Part shown: positions 8,829 to 16,049 of the stretch, in pieces
Numbering within the stretch: the first letter of the stretch is position 1
How the letters are laid out: each line of letters opens with the position of its first letter
NCBI GenBank assembly: GCA_031284445.1
Contig: JAISZW010000252.1
Location: 1 to 20,815, forward strand
Length of the DNA stretch: 20,815 nt
Reading direction: 5' to 3'
Source of the DNA: Candidatus Methanovirga basalitermitum
GTDB taxonomy: Archaea > Methanobacteriota > Methanobacteria > Methanobacteriales > Methanobacteriaceae
Position numbers and translations under genes: made by a program
Notes under the pieces: model-generated
What the model was told of the DNA's origin: nothing
Seen by the model: the letters and a program-made list of their open reading frames with translations, nothing else
Databases searched by the model: none

Positions 8829-9276
8829 GAGGCTGGTAAAAATTCTAAAAGCAATAAAAAAAACTATTACTGCCTATGTTTATGTATTGCTACAGGTTAG
8901 ATAACTTTTATAGTCATTTAAAGATAAAAGAAATAATTGTTGCAAACTTCTAAATAAAAGTAAATTTTTCCAAATAACCCCACAATTTCATACAGGTTCC
9001 ACAATTTTTATCACAGTACCTGACCTAAAATTATCTATAAATAACAGATATAATAAATTTAAATGTAATATTAACAATTTTTATAATTTGTTATTTTATA
9101 GATGTATAAATAAAATAACATTTTTTAGCAAAATATAATATGCCTAATGAATTTCATGTCAATATATAAAAAGTATTGAGTTCAAGAAGATATTAGTGGA
9201 AAATTTAGACAATCTTTTTAATATATATTATGTATAAAAAAAAACAATTTAAATATTTTTCTAATTGAACAGAGGG

Positions 9277-9340
9277 TAAATAAAGAAGATTCATTTTTCT
9301 AACTTAAAACAAGTTTTAAGTAATGAACTTCTTTAATTTA
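9277..9340. promoter_or_regulatory. Long imperfect palindrome upstream of mmp2
   Basis: ACTTAAAAC (9302-9310) and GTTTTAAGT (9313-9321) form a perfect 9-bp stem around AA. Past an internal bulge on the left side, GAAG-A-TTCATT (from about 9285) pairs with AATGAAC-TTC, and the stem continues as AAATAAAG against CTTTAATTT. Nearly the whole 64 bases fold into one hairpin ending about 70 bases before the mmp2 start. It could be an RNA leader structure or a DNA-binding palindrome. No known riboswitch class is recognised. Confidence 0.5.
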
Positions 9341-9410
9341 CTTTAATTTATCATAATAATTAAATATCCATAAATAGTTATTAAATATTATCTCAGGATA
9401 GGTGTGGATT

Positions 9411-10391
9411 TTGGATCTTGATGCTCTTGTAGATACAATTCAAAGTTTTGAAGGTGTTTTAAGAAAGAATTCAATTGTAAAGATAACAGATTCTTTAAAA
9501 GAAGTATATAACATAAATGGAAAAACATTCATTGGTTTTGGAGATGATTCGTCAGCTATTGATATAAATGATGATAAAGCTATTCTTGTGGCTGCTGATG
9601 GAATCTGGGGCAAATTAATTGATGTTGATCCTTATTGGGCTGGTTATTGTTCAATTTTAGTTAATGTGAATGACATTGTGGCTATGGGTGGAGAACCATT
9701 AGCAATGGTCAATATACTGTCAGTTAAGGATAAGAATGTTGGTGATGAGATTATTAAAGGAGTAGTTGATGGTTGTCATAAATTCAATGTTCCTATGGTT
9801 GGTGGTCATTTTCATCCTGATGCTGATTACAATGTATTGGATGTCTCTATAGTTGGTATTGCTGATAAAAATCATCTGATAACAAGTTTTGGTGCTAAAG
9901 TCAAGGATAAAGTTATTGTAGCCATTGACTTAGATGGAAGACAACACCCTAAAGCTCCTCTAAATTGGGATACTACATTATATAAAGATGATGAGATCGT
10001 TCAAAGTCAATTAAAAGCCATGAAAACAATAGCTAAATTGGATTTGGTGAGTGCTGGTAAAGACATTAGTAATCCAGGGATTATTGGAACATTGGAAATG
10101 TTACTTGAGTCTTCAACTTGTGGAGCAAGAGTTTACCTAGAAAAAATTCCAAAGAATGATAATGTAAGTTGGAAGGATTGGTTAAGAATTTATCCTGGTT
10201 CTGGTTTTGTTTTCACAGCTCTAGAAGAAAATATAAATGAAATCAAAAAATTATTAGATGAGGTTTCTCTTGAAAGTCAGGTTGTAGGTGAGATAATTTC
10301 AGATAAGAAACTATATTTAAATTATGATGGTAATGAAAAGGTAGTTTTTAACCAAGAGAAAAATCCTATTTTAAATTTAAACCATAATTAA
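9411..10391 (+). CDS. mmp2: Methanogenesis marker protein 2 (AIR synthase-related)
   Basis: This is a member of the PurM/ThiL/SelD/HypE-like ATP-binding superfamily in the branch conserved in methanogens; its exact reaction is not established. It begins MDLDALVDTIQ. IGFGDDSSAI resembles the acidic Mg-ATP motif of AIR synthases. The block WAGYCSILVNVNDIVAMGGEPLAM is the family dimer/ATP-binding core; VGGHFHPD and GKDISNPGIIGTLEMLLES follow in standard order. The start is taken as TTG at 9411, because AGGTG (9400-9404) sits six bases upstream. A GTG at 9402 is in frame, but it overlaps that ribosome binding site. The protein is then 326 aa. It lies 72 bases upstream of mmp3 on the same strand, probably as an operon. 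Confidence 0.9.
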   Translation: MDLDALVDTIQSFEGVLRKNSIVKITDSLKEVYNINGKTFIGFGDDSSAIDINDDKAILVAADGIWGKLIDVDPYWAGYCSILVNVNDIVAMGGEPLAMVNILSVKDKNVGDEIIKGVVDGCHKFNVPMVGGHFHPDADYNVLDVSIVGIADKNHLITSFGAKVKDKVIVAIDLDGRQHPKAPLNWDTTLYKDDEIVQSQLKAMKTIAKLDLVSAGKDISNPGIIGTLEMLLESSTCGARVYLEKIPKNDNVSWKDWLRIYPGSGFVFTALEENINEIKKLLDEVSLESQVVGEIISDKKLYLNYDGNEKVVFNQEKNPILNLNHN

Positions 10392-10463
10392 TTAAATACA
10401 TCTTAAAATTTAATATCAATGATAAAAATAATAAAATTATCATTCAATTTATGGGGATAGTTG

Positions 10464-11996
10464 ATGTTAGTAAAAGTTAATGGTGAAGAGATTGATTTAC
10501 CAGAAAATTCTACAATTAGGGATGCTATTGAAAGGGCTGATGCTCCATACAATCCTAAAAGTATAATTTCTCTAATTAAAGGAAAAAAAGAGTTTGAACA
10601 AAATATTACTAAATACAAGATAAAAACCCCTAAAGGGAATATTATAATTGAATTAGTTTCAAATGCTAATAAATTAACTGACCTATGGAGGAATAGCTAT
10701 AAAGAGTTTAAAAACAAGAAGATAAGGTGGACAACCTCAAAAGAAATAGCTGTAGGTCCTATAGTAACACAGTTAACTCCATCTACAGAAGAATTTAAAT
10801 ATAGGCAAGGAGATGTTATATTGAGTTTATCTGGATTTAGTAATGAGTCGACTCATTTAATCATTTTCAAAGAAGATAGTGCAGGTACCTATAGTACTCC
10901 TGAAATTAATCAAGGCATATTTGCTAAAGTTATCGGTGGAAAGAGAACTTTAAACAATTTAATAAGTGAAGATCATATAATTGAGATTGAAGGAGTTGTT
11001 GAAAAAAAAAGTATTACAGATTCAGCCCATGCAGATGATTTAAACACGATTTTAGAAGAAGGAAATCAAATATTTACTTATGTTCTCGTTGAACCAACTC
11101 AAGACTCTCCTCAATCTGTTGAACATTTATTTTCATTGATTGAAAATGATATGATTAAGGTAGACTATGAATCAAATTCTTTTCTTGGGTTTTATAGAAT
11201 GGAAGGTCTTGGTAAGGATGTGGAATATTCTACAATGAGAAAAAGAGGGTCTGTAACTTTAAGAAACACAGGTAAAGGAATTGGTAAGGTTTACATATAT
11301 CGTGAAGATAGAGTTCAATCTCCAGCACATACACATATAGGATTTGTTAAAGTTGGAATGGAATTAATAGACATTGCAAATACTGGTGATTTCATTACCA
11401 TTAAAACGGATCCTGAAAGAATAATGACAATGACAATGACTCAAAAAGAAGCAAGTGAGTTCTTATCTATTCAAAATATTGAACAGATCAGGGAAGGAGT
11501 TCTTGATGATGATGCTCTTGTGGTTAGCCAAGACCCAATAAGCACCATTGACATTTTAAAAGAGAAAAAAGTTAAAACTACGGGAATTGTTAAAGATAAC
11601 TTAATCTTAGTAGATATCTACAATGAAGATGCCCCTCGTTCGTCGATGTACTTTAAAAAAGTCACGAATATAATTGAAAAACCTATTGGAACTCTAAAAG
11701 TTCATTTTACAGTTTCTAATATGAAGATATCAATTTTTGAAGGCAATACGAAGGAGGCCAAAGGTTTAATCCCTGAAAATACTCCAATGGATAAGGTTTA
11801 TTCAGGAACACTTGGTATAACTAATATGTCAAGAAAGAATGTCGGTTTAATTGGTGTTAGATTTGAAGATAACAATGAGTATGGTCCAACAGCAGAACCA
11901 TTTGATGGAACAAATATCGTTGGAAAGATTAAAACTGGTTTTAAAGTCATTGAAAAACTTAAAGATGGAGATATCATTTATTTAAAAGAAAATTAA
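10464..11996 (+). CDS. mmp3: Methanogenesis marker protein 3 (cyclophilin-like, UPF0288 family)
   Basis: This protein is conserved across methanogens and classed with predicted cyclophilin-family rotamases. From memory of the literature, Mmp3 is reported with McrC, Mmp7 and Mmp17 in the ATP-driven complex that activates methyl-coenzyme M reductase. The N-terminal MLVKVNGEEIDLPENSTIRD looks like a small ubiquitin/ThiS-like beta domain. The region VHFTVSNMKISIFEGNTKEA and the C-terminal EDNNEYGPTAEPFDGTNIVG resemble the cyclophilin-like part (roughly the last 130 residues). The length of 510 aa is normal for the family. ATG at 10464 is preferred over the in-frame TTG at 10461, because GGGGA lies six bases upstream of it. 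A terminator-like hairpin follows directly. Confidence 0.9.
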   Translation: MLVKVNGEEIDLPENSTIRDAIERADAPYNPKSIISLIKGKKEFEQNITKYKIKTPKGNIIIELVSNANKLTDLWRNSYKEFKNKKIRWTTSKEIAVGPIVTQLTPSTEEFKYRQGDVILSLSGFSNESTHLIIFKEDSAGTYSTPEINQGIFAKVIGGKRTLNNLISEDHIIEIEGVVEKKSITDSAHADDLNTILEEGNQIFTYVLVEPTQDSPQSVEHLFSLIENDMIKVDYESNSFLGFYRMEGLGKDVEYSTMRKRGSVTLRNTGKGIGKVYIYREDRVQSPAHTHIGFVKVGMELIDIANTGDFITIKTDPERIMTMTMTQKEASEFLSIQNIEQIREGVLDDDALVVSQDPISTIDILKEKKVKTTGIVKDNLILVDIYNEDAPRSSMYFKKVTNIIEKPIGTLKVHFTVSNMKISIFEGNTKEAKGLIPENTPMDKVYSGTLGITNMSRKNVGLIGVRFEDNNEYGPTAEPFDGTNIVGKIKTGFKVIEKLKDGDIIYLKEN

Positions 11997-12008
11997 GGGC
12001 GGTGTGAA

Positions 12009-12030
12009 ATATCCAACTGATGGATTTTTT
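12009..12030 (+). terminator. Hairpin plus T-run after mmp3
   Basis: ATCCA (12011-12015), a five-base loop and TGGAT (12021-12025) are followed at once by a run of T to 12030. It lies 14 bases past the mmp3 stop. The stem is short, so this is a probable rather than certain terminator of the mmp2-mmp3 unit. Confidence 0.5.
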
Positions 12031-12158
12031 ATCTCATTTATATATATTTTTTTAAATATAATTCTCTTTTAATCATTTTAATCAAATATATTTATTTTTA
12101 AAAATACGAATGTATTTTGAAAGTTAGAAGAATTTTTTATTCTTATTTATTTTAAAAA

Positions 12159-12259
12159 TTACACCTATAAATGCTATTTTCAAAATTATTTAGAAAGTAA
12201 CATGTATAAATGATTATTTTTGAAAAATTTAAAAAGTTACAGTTATAAATGTCTATTTT
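12159..12259 (+). repeat. Imperfect 39-bp tandem repeat, about 2.6 units
   Basis: Units start at 12159, 12198 and 12237. Each begins TTACA or TAACA and continues with TATAAATG at the same offset and then a T-rich block; the first two end in an A-rich stretch finishing in AAAG. The conserved core is TATAAATG-x-x-TATTTT. A weaker similar segment precedes it near 12103-12123. The units are too diverged, and lack separate unique spacers, to be a CRISPR array. Confidence 0.55.
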
Positions 12260-12297
12260 ATAATATATAAATTTTACCTCAAACTTCTAGAAAAAAC

Positions 12298-12476
12298 AGA
12301 AACTTGTTTCAAAATGGAACGAGTTTGATTTTCATCTAATTCCTATCATTATAAATATTTTACAAATGTTTTATAATAGCTTGATTATTAACATTAAACA
12401 ATTTACTCATAGTTTTTTGTGTAGCCCACATAGTCTTATTTTCTTGATCAAAGATTACCTCTAAAGTAACTGCACC
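12298..12476 (-). pseudogene. Decayed RhuM-family protein fragment
   Basis: Reading the minus strand from 12476 gives GAVTLEVIFDQENKT, then MWATQKTMSKLFNVNNQAI, then IKHL, a stop codon and NIYNDR. A shift at about 12342 then gives ELDENQTRSILKQVS. This matches the conserved N-terminal block of the virulence RhuM family: a beta pair, the WLTQxQMAxLF helix-turn-helix, HIxNIyxEGEL and D/ENS. Only about 58 codons remain, with one internal stop, one frameshift and no start codon. The downstream two thirds of the gene is gone. RhuM genes are often found near restriction-modification and other mobile loci in prokaryotes, so this is likely a relic of an acquired gene. Confidence 0.7.
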
Positions 12477-12679
12477 TTAATCACTCTATTTTCAATTTAG
12501 AAGAATTTATTTTGTTGATTTAAACTACTTATTCATTCTGATGATAATGTTAATTTATTTATTTTTAATTTAATTTATTATAATAATTTATTTTTATTTA
12601 TAATTGTTTTTAATTGTTATATAAGTCAAATATCTGTTTTAATCAAAATTTTAATATTTGAATTGTGCAACAGCATCAA

Positions 12680-12698
12680 AGAAAAACTTCGTTTTTCT
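12680..12698. terminator. Symmetric hairpin AGAAAAAC-TTC-GTTTTTCT
   Basis: An 8-bp perfect stem with a three-base loop, followed by mixed A/T and then a T-run near 12720. It could end transcription from either side, but no gene lies close by on either strand. Confidence 0.35.
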
Positions 12699-12921
12699 AA
12701 TTTCAAAAAAATAAAAATATTTTTTTTATCTAAATTATGTATTGAAATATAATAGAAATTCTCTACAGTAAATTAATAAAAATTCTTTTATTAATGAATA
12801 TGCTATAAGCTTCCTTATAAATTTTCAAATATTAAAATAATTAATTTAACAAGCTATTATTCATTAAGAAGATTACATCTTTACTATTAAAATAAATTAA
12901 AAATAGGAGAATATGAAAAGA

Positions 12922-12929
12922 TTTATATA
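12922..12929 (+). promoter_or_regulatory. TATA-box-like element before the histone-fold gene
   Basis: TTTATATA matches the archaeal TATA consensus and lies about 130 bases upstream of the start at 13061. The surroundings are AT-rich, so chance matches are expected. Confidence 0.35.
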
Positions 12930-13060
12930 GTTTAATTAACAAAAATGATCATGTATTTCTTAGTGAATTAATGTTAGAACTGTTTAATTTTTGAATAACT
13001 TTATTTTAAAATCTAAAAATTAACTTTTTATTAAATAATAAGCTAAATGGAGAAAAATAT

Positions 13061-13597
13061 ATGATCTATGATGATAAAAGTATTGAAGAAGAAATAGAAG
13101 GCAATGAAGAAATTAAAGAAACTATAGGAATAGAAAGTGAAGAAGTAGAAGGCAGTGAAGAACTTAAAGAAATTGATGAAATAAATGAAGATTCAGATGA
13201 TGAGAACGAATCATTGCCTTTTGCTAAAGCAGAAGTTGTTAGGCTCATGAAACAAAACCTTGATAAAGACAAGATGATAAGAGAAAGAGTTAAGGTAGAA
13301 ATGAATAATTTCTTAGGGGATGTTCTTAGAAAAGTTTGTAAACAATTAAATGAATATCCATACACGACAATTGAATATGAAATGCTTAAAGAGTCAATTT
13401 ATCCTTATACAAATATTGAAAGAATAAACCAAGAAAAAGAAAGGATTTTGTTACATTTAAATGCTATTAAAGCAGATTGTAATGCTTTATCTGCTGATGT
13501 TATAAAAACTCTAAAAATTAAAGATACTTTAGAAGAAGAAGATGAAGACTTTAAAACCATTGGTGAAGTTACTGAAAAAGAACAACAAAATATCTAA
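13061..13597 (+). CDS. Histone-fold protein with acidic N-terminal and coiled C-terminal tails
   Basis: The 178-residue protein has three parts. Residues 1-51 are a disordered-looking tail crowded with Glu and Asp. Residues 52-116 align by eye with archaeal histones such as HMfB. LPFAKAEVVRLMK corresponds to the LPIAPIGRIIK helix, with the Arg and Lys in register. A long amphipathic helix follows (about 70-98), then PYTTI at the place of the RKTIKAEDI loop, and a third helix (EYEMLKESI). Residues 117-178 look like a charged helix with heptad-like spacing and an acidic end. Canonical archaeal histones have 65-70 residues and no tails. The start has GGAG upstream. It is convergent with pan. Whether it binds DNA is open, because the core is less basic than HMfB. 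No gene name is recognised. Confidence 0.7.
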   Translation: MIYDDKSIEEEIEGNEEIKETIGIESEEVEGSEELKEIDEINEDSDDENESLPFAKAEVVRLMKQNLDKDKMIRERVKVEMNNFLGDVLRKVCKQLNEYPYTTIEYEMLKESIYPYTNIERINQEKERILLHLNAIKADCNALSADVIKTLKIKDTLEEEDEDFKTIGEVTEKEQQNI

Positions 13598-13623
13598 CTT
13601 CATCTATTAACTTTATCATATAC

Positions 13624-13630
13624 TTTTTTT
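13624..13630 (+). terminator. T-run terminator after the histone-fold gene
   Basis: Seven consecutive T residues lie 27-33 bases past the stop codon, the usual archaeal style of U-rich termination. They fall just before the minus-strand sRNA. Confidence 0.35.
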
Positions 13631-13641
13631 ATATTAATTTT

Positions 13642-13704
13642 AAAGTCTCAGATCGCCCATCAGTCATCACAAAATCAGAGCTCATAGGGTTCATCACAGA
13701 CTTT
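13642..13704 (-). ncRNA. C/D box sRNA (2'-O-methylation guide)
   Basis: Read on the minus strand, every element is present at canonical spacing. C box GTGATGA (13697-13691) is followed by a 12-nt guide (13690-13679), D' box CTGA (13678-13675), a 4-nt spacer, C' box GTGATGA (13670-13664), a second 12-nt guide (13663-13652) and D box CTGA (13651-13648). AAAGTC/GACTTT (13704-13699 with 13647-13642) closes the terminal stem. By the fifth-nucleotide rule both guides direct methylation of a C, in the contexts AGCUCAUAGGGU and AUCGCCCAUCAG. The target RNA was not identified. It begins seven bases after the pan stop codon on the same strand, so it may be processed from the pan transcript. Confidence 0.88.
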
Positions 13705-13710
13705 TTAATA

Positions 13711-14946
13711 TTATCCAAACATTACTCCAGCTTCTCTTTTAAATTCATCATCATGGTACCTGTTCATGATTTTATTAACAGCATCCATGAAGTCTGATAC
13801 TGCAACTTCACTACGCTCTTCTCTAATAGCAAACATTCCTGCTTCGGTACAAATAGATTTAATGTCCGAACCAGAAGCACCATCAGTTAAATTTACTAAA
13901 AGATCAATATCAACTTCTTGTGATAGAGACATTTTCACGGTGTGGATTTTGAATATTTCTTTTCTTCCTTCTTCATTAGGAATTGGAACCTCGATGAACC
14001 TATCAAATCTTCCTGGTCTAAGTAAAGCAGGATCTAAAATATCTGGTCTATTTGTAGCAGCAACAATACCTATATCTCCCCTGGATTCAAAACCATCGAG
14101 TTCTGCAAGTAATTGCATTAATGTTCTTTGAACTTCACGATCTCCACTTACAGAACTTTTAAGTCTTTTAGCTGCAACAGCATCAAGTTCATCTATGAAA
14201 ATTATACTCGGTGCTTTTTCTTTAGCTAATTCAAAAACATTTCTAACAAGTCTTGCTCCCTCACCAATATACTTTTTAACAAATTCCGATGCTACAACTT
14301 TAATAAATGTAGCATTAGTTTCATGTGCAACTGCCTTGGCAAGCAATGTTTTTCCAGTCCCTGGAGGACCAAATAATAAAACACCCTTTGGTGGTTCAAT
14401 ACCTATTTTTTTGAATAGGTCTGGTTTTTTAAGTGGTAATTCAACGGTTTCTTTAATTTCAACTATTTGTTCATTAAGACCACCAATGGTCTCATAAGAA
14501 ATATTAGGCTTTTCTTCAACCTCCATTGAATTAACAATAGGGTCTTTCTCAGAAGGAAGCACTTCAACCACACCAAATGTTTGTTGATTTAAAGCTACTC
14601 TTGAACCAGGTACCAACAATTCTGAATCTAAAAATTTAGAATGGTTTATAAGGAAATGGGGTCCTGTACTACTTTTTACAGCCAATCTATTATTATCTAA
14701 GACTTCTGTAATTGTTGCTAAGACCAATGGAGGAGACCTAAATCTTTCTACTTCTTTTCTTAGAGATTTAACTTCACGCTCTAATCTAACTTTCTCATTT
14801 TCTGTGAAAACTTTATCTTTTTCTAATTTTCTAACTTTCCACATTAAATTTCTTTTAGTTTTAGTGTTTTCCTCTTTCAGCATTTGAATTTCTTTTTTAA
14901 GGTCTTCTAATCTGTCGACTTTAGGGTCAAATGGGATTGCTTCCAT
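13711..14946 (-). CDS. pan: Proteasome-activating nucleotidase (AAA+ ATPase)
   Basis: PAN forms the hexameric ring that unfolds proteins and feeds them to the archaeal 20S proteasome. Numbering from ATG at 14946, residues about 10-70 form the N-terminal coiled coil and 75-130 the OB domain. GPPGTGKT (193-200) is Walker A, IIFIDELDA is Walker B, and ATNRPDILDPALLRPGRFDR contains sensor 1 and the arginine finger. The C-terminus GVMFG occupies the place of the HbYX proteasome-docking motif, with Phe where Tyr is usual. The start at 14946 is preferred over an in-frame GTG at 14958. AGGAAGTGAT, a near-perfect ribosome binding site, overlaps that GTG and sits about 7 bases before the ATG. The length of 411 aa is normal. 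A C/D box sRNA follows directly. Confidence 0.95.
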   Translation of the reverse strand: MEAIPFDPKVDRLEDLKKEIQMLKEENTKTKRNLMWKVRKLEKDKVFTENEKVRLEREVKSLRKEVERFRSPPLVLATITEVLDNNRLAVKSSTGPHFLINHSKFLDSELLVPGSRVALNQQTFGVVEVLPSEKDPIVNSMEVEEKPNISYETIGGLNEQIVEIKETVELPLKKPDLFKKIGIEPPKGVLLFGPPGTGKTLLAKAVAHETNATFIKVVASEFVKKYIGEGARLVRNVFELAKEKAPSIIFIDELDAVAAKRLKSSVSGDREVQRTLMQLLAELDGFESRGDIGIVAATNRPDILDPALLRPGRFDRFIEVPIPNEEGRKEIFKIHTVKMSLSQEVDIDLLVNLTDGASGSDIKSICTEAGMFAIREERSEVAVSDFMDAVNKIMNRYHDDEFKREAGVMFG

Positions 14947-15040
14947 ATTATTAATCACTTCCTGTTTAATATAATAAATATCTTATAATAAATATCTTCA
15001 ATAAATATTTTTAATCTTTACATTTCTTATTTAAAATATA

Positions 15041-15050
15041 GTTTATATAA
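15041..15050 (-). promoter_or_regulatory. TATA-like element upstream of pan
   Basis: TTATATAAAC on the minus strand lies about 95 bases before the pan start and fits the archaeal TATA consensus. No transcript data support it. Confidence 0.35.
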
Positions 15051-15135
15051 GTTAAGTATTTTATATCTTTCTAACTAACAATTTACAATACTTTTATTTT
15101 GTATACTATAATATTTAAATTTTTCGTATGTGAGC

Positions 15136-15186
15136 CTGTAAAAAATTGTGGAGATTTTCTAAAATTTTCATAATTTATTTATAAAT
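15136..15186 (+). repeat. Dispersed repeat, copy 2
   Basis: CTGTAAAAAATTGTGGAG, then TTTTCTAAAATTTTCATAA and TTTATAAA, match copy 1 at 8781-8828 with few changes across about 48 bases. The intervals lie 6.3 kb apart in unrelated gaps, which suggests mobile-element ends rather than shared regulation. Confidence 0.55.
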
Positions 15187-15238
15187 AAAAATTAATAGTG
15201 TAAAAGCATCGTTTAGGACATTGTTCACGGTTAATATT

Positions 15239-15994
15239 TTAATAGAGTTTATTATAGGTATATTTCATGGATTCAATAAGTTCTATGTTCACATTTTCAA
15301 ATTCATCTAAAAAATCTATAATCTCTTCTACCTCTTCATACTTTCTCCTTGAGTGTTTAATAGAATTTTCAATCCTTGACTTCGATGAATCTTTAAAATT
15401 ATCCCCTTCGCTAATAGTTAAGATATTTAAAAGTTCTTTCTCTAAATCCATTTGCTCAGCTATTTCAAATGATTCAATTAAAAGTGTAGAAACTCCTTTT
15501 GTGTAAATACTTCTCAACATTTTAAGTTTAGATGCATCACCAAGTTTATCACTTATTATTTTAATATTGAGTCCATAATCATTTAAAATAGCTATTTTTT
15601 CAGCTTTTTCACCAGATAAAATGATGATTGAGCTATTTGAGCTAATTTTGCCAATAATAGCTCCATCCACAAAATTTCCACCAACCATATTTCCAATTTT
15701 CTTGGTTGATGTTGGGGATATATTATTTAAATCAAGCAAGATGTTATCTGTAATTGAACCATACTTTTTTCCAATAGATATTGCTTTTGAAGGAGTGTTC
15801 GCGGATATTAAAATATCACAATTCTTTGCAACTTCTTTAAAGTTATTTAAATCCTTAACTTTTAACTTTTCAATTAATTTTTTAGTTTTCAAACTTCTTC
15901 CAATAGATGAACTTACTATTTCACATCCGTTTCTTATTAAATTTTCAGAAATTGTTGAAGCAACGTCTCCAAAGCCAATAAACCCTACAATCAA
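15239..15994 (-). CDS. NAD(P)-dependent 6PGDH-like oxidoreductase with DUF1932 C-terminus
   Basis: This belongs to the 6-phosphogluconate/beta-hydroxyacid dehydrogenase superfamily. The N-terminal GFIGFGDVAST (4-14) is the Rossmann glycine motif. LDLNNISP (87-94) and the GGNFVDGAIIG segment (105-115) match the superfamily's NISP and substrate-binding blocks. GDASKLKMLRSIYTKG (152-167) carries the conserved lysine and is the start of the DUF1932 helical domain. The length of 251 aa is slightly short for the family. The start is a TTG at 15994, the only possible one: an in-frame stop lies just upstream and GGGAT serves as ribosome binding site. The substrate is unknown. It is a single gene between pan and a broken gene on the same strand. 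Confidence 0.82.
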   Translation of the reverse strand: MIVGFIGFGDVASTISENLIRNGCEIVSSSIGRSLKTKKLIEKLKVKDLNNFKEVAKNCDILISANTPSKAISIGKKYGSITDNILLDLNNISPTSTKKIGNMVGGNFVDGAIIGKISSNSSIIILSGEKAEKIAILNDYGLNIKIISDKLGDASKLKMLRSIYTKGVSTLLIESFEIAEQMDLEKELLNILTISEGDNFKDSSKSRIENSIKHSRRKYEEVEEIIDFLDEFENVNIELIESMKYTYNKLY

Positions 15995-16049
15995 AATTAT
16001 CCCTACTAAATTATAATTTTATCACAAAAAATAATTATAAACCATTCCA

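Larger units (their letters stand above)
8674..9401. other. 728-bp AT-rich gap with repeats and the mmp2 leader
   Basis: No credible ORF is present. The left half (8781-9041) carries copies of a dispersed repeat in both orientations; AAATTATCTATAAA occurs at 8815-8828 and again at 9028-9041. A TATA-like box (AATATATAAA, 9161-9170) could start an mmp2 transcript with a leader of roughly 200 bases. That leader would include the long hairpin at 9277-9340. Confidence 0.6.
12031..13060. other. Long AT-rich gap between mmp3 and the histone-fold gene
   Basis: About 1 kb without an intact gene. It holds a three-unit tandem repeat (12159-12259), a decayed RhuM-family gene on the minus strand (12298-12476), a U-rich hairpin (12680-12698) and a TATA-like box (12922-12929). 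The part from 12500 to 12660 is low-complexity A/T with nothing recognisable. Confidence 0.7.

Noticed and set aside
12003..12074. Short GTG-started ORF behind AAGGGCG after mmp3
   Set aside because: It overlaps the terminator-like hairpin, encodes only about 23 hydrophobic residues from AT-rich sequence and has no recognised relative.
12159..12259. Degenerate CRISPR array
   Set aside because: Units abut without unique spacers, similarity spans the whole unit, and no cas gene is in the window.
12300..12326. Terminator-like hairpin AAACTTGTTTC/GGAACGAGTTT
   Set aside because: It lies wholly inside the RhuM remnant and is explained as former coding sequence; no gene ends nearby and no T-run follows.
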